In this document: positions 42,337 to 52,438 of the stretch, in pieces
Position numbering within the stretch: position 1 is the first letter of the stretch
Layout: every line of letters starts with the position of its first letter
NCBI GenBank assembly: GCA_026770025.1
Contig: JAMXDE010000034.1
Span: 186,001-250,000, forward strand
Source: Craspedostauros australis
Taxonomy: Eukaryota; Bacillariophyta; Bacillariophyceae; Mastogloiales; Achnanthaceae
Direction: 5' to 3'
DNA: 64,000 bases
Notes under the pieces: generated by a model
Seen by the model: only the letters and a program-made list of their open reading frames with translations
Told to the model about the DNA's origin: nothing
The model's database searches: none
Translations under genes and position numbers: made by a program

Positions 42337-44147
42337 TTACTGTGATGCCTGCTGTCGTTGCTGTTTGTCGTCCTCTTCCTGCTCCGCGTAGGTCACCAAC
42401 TTATCCAGTCCGCGTATTTGAGAGATGGCCAATGGACCGCCGATGAGACCTTTCATGCCCCACACCCACTTGCTGCGATTGAGGTCGGAGGCAAACAGCG
42501 CACCGCACACCACGGACGACCCGATGCTCGCCAATGTCAACACCAATGCGGGCGCCTGCAACGCCTGCGGCAATGAGGTCGTGTCCGACATGTGCAGGAA
42601 ATCGCCCAGCAATGTTGGCGTCGATCGGCCAAACGCAAAAGCGAACAGGAACATGACGCTGAGGAAATAGGCGCGGAACGAGGCGCTCAAGTCCATCGTT
42701 TCGTACGGGTCCGACACGAAGCGTCCCATCTTGGCCTTGCGCGCCCAGTCCTGCGCCTTGCCCATCTGCCTGCCGTACTCGTCGAGCGATTCCGGCGTCC
42801 AGTTGGGCGTCTGCGCGGGGCTCGTATTGCGTTTGTCAGCGAAGGGCGCGACGTACTTTTCCTCCTCCAGGACGGGACGCAAGCGTTCGCCCAGCTTGAC
42901 TTTGGCGTTGGCATTGGCCAAGGCTTCTGCCATGACGTCGTCATCCATCACCTGTCCCATCTTGAGTCCGGAGTATCGCGCGGGATCGTTCTCGCCCTTG
43001 CGGTCAATGACGAGCTTGGTAAACTTCTTGGGCGGTGGCGGTGGTGGCACCGCTGGTGCGTCCATCTCCATCAGCTCGTATACCGCCGGGCGTCCGCCCA
43101 TGTTCATGATGGGGGTGACGAGGGACTGTCGCACGTTGTGCGTTGTACGTTGCATGTGGTGCGATATGCGTGGCATGGTACAAGTTCCATACCGAGGTTG
43201 CAACGAAAATATAATCACAGTCATTTGGTTTGATTTGGTTCGGTTTCGTTGAGTGAGTGAGCGAACTCGCATCATGCTTCCGCACAGTTTCAAGTCAGCA
43301 CAAGAAGTGCGTTGCATACGGCAGCAGCAATTCCGATGACAGTGCATCATGTGCTTCCATTGCTCCTCCCTGCGACACCCACATTGGCACGAATGCTGTG
43401 CAGCCCAACAACTTTCGGAACCACATGCACACATGAATACATCCAATGAATGGACGTACCGAGTACCCATACTTGGAGAGTTGATCATAATCGAAGATGT
43501 TGGGAACGCGATCAATCACAAGCTCTTTGACAGGTGCACCGGAGACGTACTCCAGCACCTTGTTGCCTTGCGTACCGCCCACAACCTTGCCTTTCTCCCT
43601 GACATGCAAGCATTGCAATTGATGAGAATTGTGGTGCATATGTATGTTTGCATGTATGGACAGAGCATTGTGGAATAGAATAGGACAGTCCATATTGACA
43701 TCGCAGCAAGACACGAAACGAAACTTTGTGAGATGTCCATGTTGGAGCTTCGAGCTGCATTGCATGCAATTGCATACAATGGTGCATCTAATAAATATAA
43801 TGCAGGCAAATGCATGCAGGAATACCATGCCATGCCGAGCTAAGCCAAGCGAAGCAAAGTCATGATGAAGCAAGAACACAAGCGGATGCTCACTTTTTGG
43901 CCTCCTCATCGGCGTTGAGCTCTTTGCGCTTCTTGAGATACTCCTGCAGCTGCGCCTTGATCTCCTCCTTGCTCATCTTGTCGGCAAACAGACGAGAGCT
44001 GCTCGACTCCCTGTTTTGCTGTGCTGTGAACGCTGTCCGACCACCAGATGGAGGCACGACGAACGCATCCGCTGTAGCAGCCAAAGAGGCCGCTGCAAAA
44101 AGACCCACCAACAACGGCATCTTCATCGTCTCCTTCGATTCTCTCAT
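42337..44147 (-). CDS. Plastid-targeted membrane protein of unknown function, three exons (393 aa)
   Basis: Exons (minus strand) are 44147-43894, 43598-43460 and 43125-42337. Intron 1 starts GTGAGC and ends ATGTCAG, with split codon AA|G; intron 2 starts GTACGT and ends CGACAG, phase 0. Spliced, the chain runs through EEAKK|EKGKVVGG and KYGYS|SLVTPIMN without a stop. In exon 1, MKMPLLVGLFAAASLAATAD is a signal peptide followed by AFVVPPSGG, the Ala-Phe plastid motif, and a Ser/Arg transit region. A second in-frame start (44126) would also work. The mature part is hydrophilic (KAQLQEYLKKRKELNADEE, a Pro run PPPPPPKK, then WTPESLDEYGRQMGKAQDW). It then has two membrane helices (FRAYFLSVMFLFAFAFG and VLTLASIGSSVVCGALFAS) and a charged Gln-rich tail. 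I do not recognise the family. Likely location: thylakoid or envelope membrane. Confidence 0.8.
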
Positions 44148-44793
44148 CGTCGATCCGTCCTTCTGATTGTTCTGGGTTGTAGCACTCTGAAATGTCTTTC
44201 CTGATCACAATGCCATCTCTCTGTGAGTATGATGGTATGGAATGCAGCAGCGATGCAACAATGGTGCAGCAACGCGAGATGTGATGTGTGATGTCATGAC
44301 CTGCGAACAAGGTGATGTGATGCCCGCATCGCTCTCCTCGCTGTTTTGGATCCAGCACAGCACAAGATGCCGCAAGTTGTCTCCGAACTATCAATCCAAA
44401 CAATGGTCTTGCCGTCAATCGTGTTGGATTGGAGAAACGTGAAGATCCCACACGAACCAGAAGGGTGCGATCAAGAGAAGGAAGCAAACACAGACGAACA
44501 CAAAGATACCCGCGCACAAGGAAAGAGAGAGAGAGACGAGGAGAGAAACCGGAGGACCATCCGAACAAAACCTCAAAACAACAACAAACACCATTCAACC
44601 CCATACTCGAGCACATCGACAACAGACATCGAATTGCCACTCATATTCATCACACAGTGCATGGTACTCATACTAATACAAGCCAGTGAAGACATCACCA
44701 TCGATATCTCTGCCATAGATAGCTCAGACGAAACACTTCCTCGACAGTCAATCCAACGCCAAAAGACCACCAACCACCGACCATCCTCTCAAA
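44148..44793. other. Divergent spacer; start of tandem unit 1
   Basis: From about 44410 the sequence is related to the flanks upstream of the other two ankyrin-BTB genes (52030-52438 and 62390-62753), so the duplicated unit includes the promoter region. No gene is supported. Confidence 0.65.
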
Positions 44794-47701
44794 ATGCCGA
44801 ATGTCACAAACAAACAACTCATTGATGCTACCTGGGCAGGTCACTTGTGGGTGTTGAAGGAATGGAAGAAGCAGAACGAGGCACAGAACGAAGGAGTTGA
44901 TGTCAACAAGGTTACAGACAGGATTGGTATGACTCCCCTTCATCTGGCATGCTACAACGGCCACCTGGAGTGTGTCAAGTACCTCATCGAATCATGTGAG
45001 GCGGACATCAACTGCAAAGACAACGATGGTTCCACTCCCCTTCATCGGGCATGCTACAATGGCCAGCTGGAGTGTGTCAAGTACCTCATCGAATCATGTG
45101 AGGCGGACATCAACTGCAAAAACAACGATGGTTGGACTCTGTTAAAATAGCGCGCTGCGGAATCGAACCACGGAGCCAGTCCACGCCCTGCATGAACACA
45201 AGAAATTAACGCTTATAACCCATGTCGCGACACCCTCCCTAATTCTTGGATTCATGCCCTTGAGCCCCCCTATCATGAGGACCCCCCACACTCTATCTTT
45301 ATACTGCCGCTGTAGGCAGTCGGCAAGTTTCGGGTGTTTCTGTGTGTTTTTTGTAGCAGGGGTGGGTACCAGCCGACGGAATCGAACCTTAGGCCACGCT
45401 ACCATGTTAAAATAGCGCGCTGCGGAATCGAACCACGGAGCCAGTCCACGCCCTGCATGAACACAAGAAATTAACGCTTATAACCCATGTCGCGACAGGA
45501 CTCCCCTTCATCGGGCATGCTACAACGGCCAGCTGGAGTGTGTCAAGTACCTCATCGAATCATGTGAGGCGGACATCAGCTGCAAAGACAACTCTGGTGA
45601 CACTCCCCTTCATGATGCATGCTGGAACGGCCACCTGGAGTGTGTCAAGTACCTCATCGAATCATGTGAGGCGGACATCAACTGCAAAAACAAGTATGGT
45701 TCCACTCCCCTTCATCTGGCATGCTACAACGGCCACCTGGAGTGTGTCAAGTACCTCATCGAATCATGTGAGGCGGACATCAGCTGCAAAAACAACAATG
45801 GTTGGACTCCCCTTCATGATGCATGCTGGAACGGCCACCTGGAGTGTGTCAAGTACCTCATCGAATCATGTGAGGCGGACATCAACTGCAAAAACAACGA
45901 TGGTTCCACTCCCCTTCATCGGGCATGCTACAACGGCCACCTAGAGTGTGTCAAGTACCTCATCGAATCATGTGAGGCGGACATCAGCCGCAAAGACAAC
46001 GATGGTGACACTCCCCTTCATGATGCATGCTGGAACGGCCAGCTGGAGTGTGTCAAGTACCTCATCGAATCATGTGAGGCGGACATCAACTGCAAAAACA
46101 AGTATGGTTCCACTCCCCTTCATCTGGCATGCTGCAACGGCCACCTGGAGTGTGCCAAGTACCTCATCAAATCATGTGAGGCGGACATCAACTGCAAAGA
46201 CAACAATGGTTGGACTCCCCTTCATTGGGCATGCTCCAAAGGCCACCTGGAGTGTGTTGCGTACCTCGTTGCATCAGCCAATGCCGATACCTACATTAAA
46301 AACAAAGACAACAAAACCCCCCTCGATATGATCGATGCAACACTTCAAATCAAGATAAACCGTCTCACACATCTGAGTCGCTGCAACTCACAACTGCAGC
46401 AGCAGTTGAAAGAGAATGAGCAGGAGAACAAACAACTGAAACAGCAGAAGGAAGAAATGCAGCACACGCTCTCGAATAGTCAACAAGAGAACAAACAACT
46501 GAAACAGCAGCTGAAACAACATCTCAAGATCAGCATCGACCAAGATCGTCTCGTTGCTATTCGTGCTGAGGCCATCGCAGACATTACCTTCCTGTGTGGA
46601 CAAGGGGACGACCAACAAGCAATCAAGGCAAACTCCGAAGTCCTCACGGTCACTGTTCCATCCATTCAGACACTGATCAACAAAGGAATCCAACACCAGC
46701 ACGCGAATGATGGCACCGAAGACGGCGCGGTCCCCATCGAAACAACCATCCCTCTCCCCAACCTTCAACCAAAACACGTCCGATATGTCCTCCAATGCAT
46801 CTACACCGGTGAGATATCCTTCGACGACAACACTCATAATGGCAACGCCAATGCAGATGCCTCTCACCAGCCAACTCACACCCTCAATGGACAGGACGAT
46901 CTGCAACAGCTCGTCTTTGTGGCCAATGAGTTCGGCTTTTGGCGACTCAAGCTTGCTCTTGAAGCAGAATTGACCCACAAGCATCTCACAGAGGACACCA
47001 TGATAGATGTGTTGATATTTGCCGATCAACACAACTGCTTGGTGTTGAAGGATGCAGCAATGAGAATGGCAGGTGAACATGAGAATACACTGTTCACTCA
47101 TCCAGATTTCAAGAAACTATTTCCACACCAGCAACTGATGGGAGACATTCATTTCCTTTGCAGTGGGGGAGCGGAGAGTGATGGTATTGATGATGAGTAC
47201 AGTCGCATGTCCATGATGGAGCTGTACAAGGTTGTCAATGAGGATGAGGGTACAGCACAAGTGGATTCATACATGGATCAGGTGACATTGGTGGACTTCG
47301 TCCGCTCTTTGAATATCAAATCATCCAAAGTGATTGAGATGGATGACGCTGCCACTGAAGACTTGAACCCAGACCGTGCCACAGCCATGACATTCTTGCC
47401 ATGGCTGTTGGTTCTGTTGTTGGCACTGCGATTGCCCATGCCCCAAGATCTTCTCTACTCCGGAGCAGTCGGTTTGATATCTTCCTTTCTTATGTCGCTG
47501 AGCGATGCGCCACATTTGAGATCGCTGTTCGTCACCGCTCGTCATCCATCATTGGCATCATCATTGGCATCATCATTGGCATCATCAGCATCATCATCGT
47601 CTCTTGCCATGGTCGCCTTCATCGATGCTGGTTGGCGTGCCATACTTTGCGCAGCTGCCACTTGCTTGATTACTTCATTGCTTCGTTTCTTTGTCGCGTG
47701 A
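44794..47701 (+). pseudogene. Ankyrin-coiled coil-BTB membrane protein, copy 1, interrupted by a TRIM element
   Basis: The ATG is at 44794 (MPNVTNKQLIDATWAG). The gene encodes ten near-identical ankyrin repeats of about 35 residues (HLECVKYLIESCEADINC, then TPLH-x-AC-x-NG). A coiled coil follows (about 46376-46520), then a BTB/POZ domain (about 46570-46980; ADITFLCGQGDDQQAIKANS, VRYVLQCIYTGEISF), a helical region and hydrophobic C-terminal segments (LPWLLVLLLALRLPM, FIDAGWRAILCAAATCLITS). After the second ankyrin repeat the frame is cut at 45139 by the 358-bp insertion 45140-45497. Read without splicing, the product stops at 45150 after 118 residues. Removing the insertion and one GGACTC copy restores the frame exactly, and no other break is seen. 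There is no Met between 45500 and 46328, so no good internal restart. Splicing of the insertion as an intron is possible (see findings). Confidence 0.75.
45140..45497 (-). mobile_element. TRIM (miniature LTR retrotransposon), 358 bp
   Basis: Two identical 93-bp direct repeats (45140-45232 and 45405-45497) begin TG and end CA and flank 172 bp of non-coding sequence. The insertion is bounded by a 6-bp target duplication GGACTC (45134-45139 and 45498-45503). Read on the minus strand, the LTR is followed directly by TGGTAGCGTGGCC (45404-45392), a primer-binding-site-like sequence complementary to a CCA-ending tRNA. The purine tract AGGGAGGG (45240-45233) directly precedes the other LTR. All four signs of an LTR element are present, with no coding capacity. 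Identical LTRs mean a very recent insertion. It lies antisense to the ankyrin gene. Confidence 0.9.
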
Positions 47702-47943
47702 CAGACAATGTCTCAGTGTTGGCTGATATCTCCATCAATATAAACACATTCATACCATTTCATCTCTCTTGCTCTCTTTGTGTTGATGTTGTTTGATGGA
47801 TCATGGGCGCAAAATCGAAGATTCGTTGGTTTGGATGGTGTCAAGAATTTTTGGCGCGTTTGTTGAGTACTCGTCTGTCTGCCATCCGTTGTTCATTCAA
47901 CCAGTGACGCACACAAACACTCACAACGAACATCACCTCGCTG

Positions 47944-50376
47944 TTGTCTTCGCGCAATGCAACTCTGTTTGACGATGATGATGGCGATGGCAACCCCTCC
48001 AACAGTGCCGTATCCCTTCACAATTGGTACCACCGACGCAAACACCAACACAAACAATCAGACAAGATGATGAGTCATCGACATCCAAGAGGAACTGTGG
48101 GAAGGCTCGCCAGTTGCTCCGCACCTTGATCCACTCGTCGTACGACTATGAGTATTACTATGGAACCTTCCATGAGTACGATCTACTCTGGGAGTTGTCA
48201 CAGCAAAGCGTCCAGCCTTATAGATACTCTGTTCGAACCTTCGTCCAGCCCGTGCGGTCATGTGATCATGACGATCGAAGTTGCTGGAAGAGGACGGTGT
48301 CAGACTGATAGCAGAGAAACAAACGGAGACCAAGCAACCGCAACAGGCCGACACGAAATCGAAGGCGAGCAAGCCCACCAGCGTTGCAAAAGAGGCCAAA
48401 GCAGCTGCAAAATCAGGTTGTCGTGCCAGTGTCAGCACAGATACACCAAGCAGTGCCAATAGAAGTACAGCGAAAGATGCGAAAGCTTCAGCTGTGAAAC
48501 CATCACGTGCGAAGAGTCTGGACATGCTCAACATGCAAGCTCACGAGATGTCATTCAGCTACCTTGATCCCAGCAAGTTCAACAACAATGAATCCATACC
48601 GGTGCCAAACATCCCAGGTGGACTCAGCTTCGCCACAGCCCCAGCACTTGGCGCAACCCGCGAATGGAGCAGCCAAGACAAGATGATGCTTGCGCAGAGT
48701 CGGAGACGCAGGCCAAGGACACAAACGAATTCCAACGGAACGACCAGCAGCGCCAAATCGAGGAGCAAGAGTTTGGAATTGTTGGAATTCGCGAAGGACG
48801 GACACAACATGCCAGGCACATCAGACACATCAGACACACCAGGCGCGATGAGTGCGGCCAGCACCCCCGCTCTATCTCGCGTTGCGACAACGGAGACGTC
48901 ACGCAGTAAGAGCCTGGAGCCACGCTCCAATCTGCCAAGTCTCCACGACAGCGTCGACGTTGCGACAAGTGCTGCTGCAACGAATGGTGGGAGAAGCTCT
49001 GTGGCCCCTGTCACGCCTGGAGGTCGGAGCTCAGCATCTACACCAGCCCCCTTTCCCTTCAGCCACATACATGAAGAGAGACAATAGTCTTGGTCGTTGA
49101 ACAAGCGCAGGTCGACGTTGGAAAGCATCCTCAAGGCCAAACGATCATCATTACGTGGAGTATCGTCGACCAATCCTCCCAAATCGAAGCAGCGGCCATC
49201 TCTCGAATCCCGACCATCGCAATTGGCCGATCTTGCCTTGACTGAAGCATCCGCAAAGGCGCCATCATCGTCGCCACCGTCATCATCATCACAGTCCAAA
49301 TCCAAACTCAATCTTCAACAGTTCGAACGCGGACACGGAGGTGTCTCGGCCACAACCCCAAGCCCCATCCAGTCCTGGAGCCTTGAGTTTGGGAATCGAA
49401 TTGCAATCGATCAAGAAGCACCGGGTGGCTCCTTCTCACAACAGATCTGCATGCAGTTCGTTGCGCCCAAGTGAAGACTCAAAGCAACGACCTTCACGCG
49501 AATGAAGCACGGGTGCTCTGTGCGATGAGATGAAGGAAAGGATCTCCAAGGTGCTTGGCAATGGGCCCCGACGTCACCACTCCAGCAAAACAAGAGACGT
49601 GTCATCACCATTGATATTACCATCGAGATCACTGTCTCCACGGCATTGGCGGAGAAGCGCACAGCACACCAGTGGCAAGCTGCATTCAACATTGTCAAGA
49701 TCAAAGAGTGTGGAGCATTCGACATCATTGCGCCATCGTCGTGACGGAGCAATTCACACTTGCTCCTCTGGAAGAAGCCGCGGCTCGTCATCGGCGTGGA
49801 GTCGTCGAAGCCCATCCGATCATGGCCGTAGAAGAACTGCGCAAGTATCGATGGACTCATCGCCATCATCACGGCGACAAGGAACATCTGGCAGTTCGGA
49901 TGATATGAACGCAGCCTCGAGTTCACGCGAAACCAACTCAAATGCGCACTCCCCTGGTACTGGTTTGCAACGGCGCAAGGGCTCACCTTCCCAAAAGCAT
50001 GTCCGAGGAAGTTCGCAAAGGCCAAATCAACGTGGCCATAGCCAATTGATACCACGTGCCGAAGATCAGTGAAGGAAGTCCTCTCATGAACGATCACCAT
50101 CGGCGCGACCACGAAGCAGATCAAGAAGATATCGAAATTACAGTGTCGAACAGCACAGCAATGAGCGAGATGAGAATGGATGGCATGGCGAACAACAACA
50201 TGCCAACAAACGTTCATCATCACGCGGGGCCCTTCAATCAAATCGCCGTGGACGAAGCAGATCGTCAACTCGCGATGCTGTCTACCATGAGAAGCTGTCC
50301 GGCACAAAGCCACTGCAACTCATATCAAAGAAAGCAGTCAGGAACAAGAGCGCGTCTCAGTGCCGCCATCCCTTGA
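47944..50376 (+). pseudogene. Ser/Arg-rich protein pseudogene, copy 1
   Basis: A chain of related open pieces in changing frames. About 47944-48060 has DDDDGDGNPSNSAVSLHNWY; the next frame has KARQLLRTLIHSSYDYEYYY. At 48281-49087 are segments such as RAKSLDMLNMQAHEMSFSYL and several RSKSLE repeats, 49097-49474 has KRRSTLESILKAKRSS, and 49530-50072 has Ser/Arg-rich sequence. The pieces join without room for introns and most lack an ATG, so this is decay by frameshift. Two further stops arise from CGA to TGA changes relative to copy 2 (at 49472-49474 and 50070-50072). The parent protein would have been basic, Ser/Arg-rich and several hundred residues long, perhaps an SR-type or cytoskeletal regulator; no domain allows a firmer call. 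Confidence 0.6.
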
Positions 50377-52010
50377 TGAATGGTACCAAAACTCCTACCC
50401 TGTGATGCATCACGACATGTTGGGATGGAATGAGATGAGATGGATGGGCCGCTCCGTACTCGTATCATACTCATAGAGGTATGGTAGATCCACATCCCTG
50501 TATGTAATACACCTACGAATGGATTGTAATGTTCTATGATATGTAGGATTGGAACAGTACCGCATGCACTATATCTGCTCGTGCAATAGAATGCTATGAT
50601 GAAGTCACCGGATGTTTCAAGAGATTGAAGGGCTGGATACTGCTCCCACGCTGCCTCCGCCTTGTCTACGACTACTCGTGTGCGCCCTCTGCGATACAAA
50701 CGCACACAAGGATGTTGCCGATGTCATTCACAAGCAGATTGGACGTCCGTGGTTCCATCCACACTCCGCCATCAGCATCGTTGTTGGTTCATTGCGCAGA
50801 CAAAGGACGCATGGCAGCAGCATGTTCACAAGCCATGCGGTCGTCACCATGCCACCGGATTCACACACAGAGCACTCCACTCCAAGTTACACTACCAAGA
50901 AGAATGAAAACGACAGTGCCGATGCCAGTCGATCCAAGTTGCTGGAAGAGACGATCTACGAAGAACACATGGCGAACAAGGCAGAGAGAAATGGTGAGAA
51001 GCCGCGAGGAGCATGGTTGCTGTGCGGTTCCATTGACCGTCCCGTATCGTGCTATTGTCCTCATCTCACCATGAGTTGCACTCCCACCATTGTGCCAACA
51101 CTGTAGTTGAGACCCTCACCAAGTCCCAGGAGGAGCAATCACTTGCTGTTGAAGCAACAAATGCCAGGGTCACCATCCATTCCATTCTTCGAAGCGACCA
51201 ATGCCAGCGTGGTGGAAAGACAAGAACCGACGAGGTAGCGCAGTCCAAGCATCCAGAGAGCTTGACGAGCAAAAGAAGAAACCAACGAACCAACGAACCA
51301 ACCCCATGCAGAGTGCGAGTACTGTATTGCGGATCATGGCTGACACAGAGATCCATTTTGGTACAGGAAGCACACAGTCAGCGATCCATGGCCCATGAGC
51401 ACCGTATGCCCACATGTCCTCCTTTGTGGTGATCCCAACTTCGTTCGTGAAGCGGATGGTCCTGTCGATCACCTCTGTTGAGCATCGATGCTCTGGAAGT
51501 CACGAGCCAAGACGGCGGCGCTCATGCCTATTGATAGAACGTGCATGGTGTTGTGTGTTGGTGGTCCGTGTGGCAGGAACAGTGGAGGTGGCACAGTATC
51601 GCTCCGCCTGTTGATTGTTGAAGGTGCCAAGCCATCCCAATATGCATTGTGGTGTTGGTTGGATGTTGGGGACTCTTGTTGCCCATGCGGATGGTGATGG
51701 TTGCAATGTGGTGGGATGGCAACCAGTCAAGTCCAAATGAGATGGGTTGCAACCAACACAGGCAATCAACAAAGGCAGTCACATTGGTGGCTTCATGGTT
51801 GTTCGAGGCATTGGCTCACACCTCAAGTTGGTGCTTGCGATGGCAGGCGGACGAGGGTCAGCGGTCTTGCAGATGCCACGATGACGCAAGCAAGCGTGGG
51901 CCATGGTGCACATGGTGGTGGCGGCGGTGGTGGTGATGATGACAGCTCTCTCTGTTTCCGAAGACTTTGACGTTGTTTGCTTCGGATTGGTGTTGCGTTG
52001 ATTGTGGCCA
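50377..52010 (+). other. Remainder of unit 1: shredded open frames, no intact gene
   Basis: It matches 57523-59145 of unit 2. Pieces such as RSKLLEETIYEEHMANKAER (about 50931-50990) and VETLTKSQEEQSLAVEATNA (about 51103-51162) look like old coding sequence in shifting frames, possibly a continuation of the SR-rich pseudogene. No intact frame is supported. Confidence 0.5.
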
Positions 52011-52255
52011 AACGAGAACTCTGTTGTGGTGCTTCTTTCTTGTTGTTGGTCGCACGCATTTTCGTGATGGATGGGAACAGAAAGATCCAATCCGCGCGAA
52101 CCAGACGCGTTTGATGAAGAGAAGGAGACAAACACAGGCAAACAGAAGGAGGAGGCCATGCGAACAAGACAACAGCACACACACCACTCAACCCCATACT
52201 CAACCGCGTGAACAACAGACATCGAATTGCCACTCATAATCATCACACAGCGTAT

Positions 52256-52305
52256 GGTACTCATACTCATACTCATACTCATACTAATACTAATACAAGC
52301 TGTTG
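52256..52305. repeat. (ACTCAT)n / (ACTAAT)n microsatellite
   Basis: A 6-bp repeat about 130 bp before the ATG of ankyrin-BTB copy 2. Copies 1 and 3 have only one or two units at the matching place. Confidence 0.8.
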
Positions 52306-52438
52306 CATACACAAACATCGATATCTCTTCCATAGGCAGCTCCGACCACAGACATCCTCGACAGCCAATCCAACGCCAATCGTCCAACGTCCAACGTCTA
52401 TCGTCCAACGTCTATCGTCCATCCACCACACTCTCAAA

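Larger units (their letters stand above)
44410..52010 (+). repeat. Tandem duplication unit 1 (ankyrin-BTB gene plus SR-rich pseudogene)
   Basis: About 7.6 kb. It matches 52011-59145 in order and orientation; the offset is near 7131 bp in the most similar part. It is longer than unit 2 because of the 358-bp TRIM and extra ankyrin repeats. The stretch from about 46880 to 48599 is essentially identical to 54013-55729 apart from one 12-bp repeat-unit difference near 47560. Confidence 0.85.

Noticed and set aside
45140..45497. Real tRNA gene in the repeated 93-bp segments, because of the B-box motif
   Set aside because: No acceptor stem or anticodon arm can be drawn; only the T-arm-like part is present, and the direct-repeat, primer-site and purine-tract structure explains it as an LTR element.
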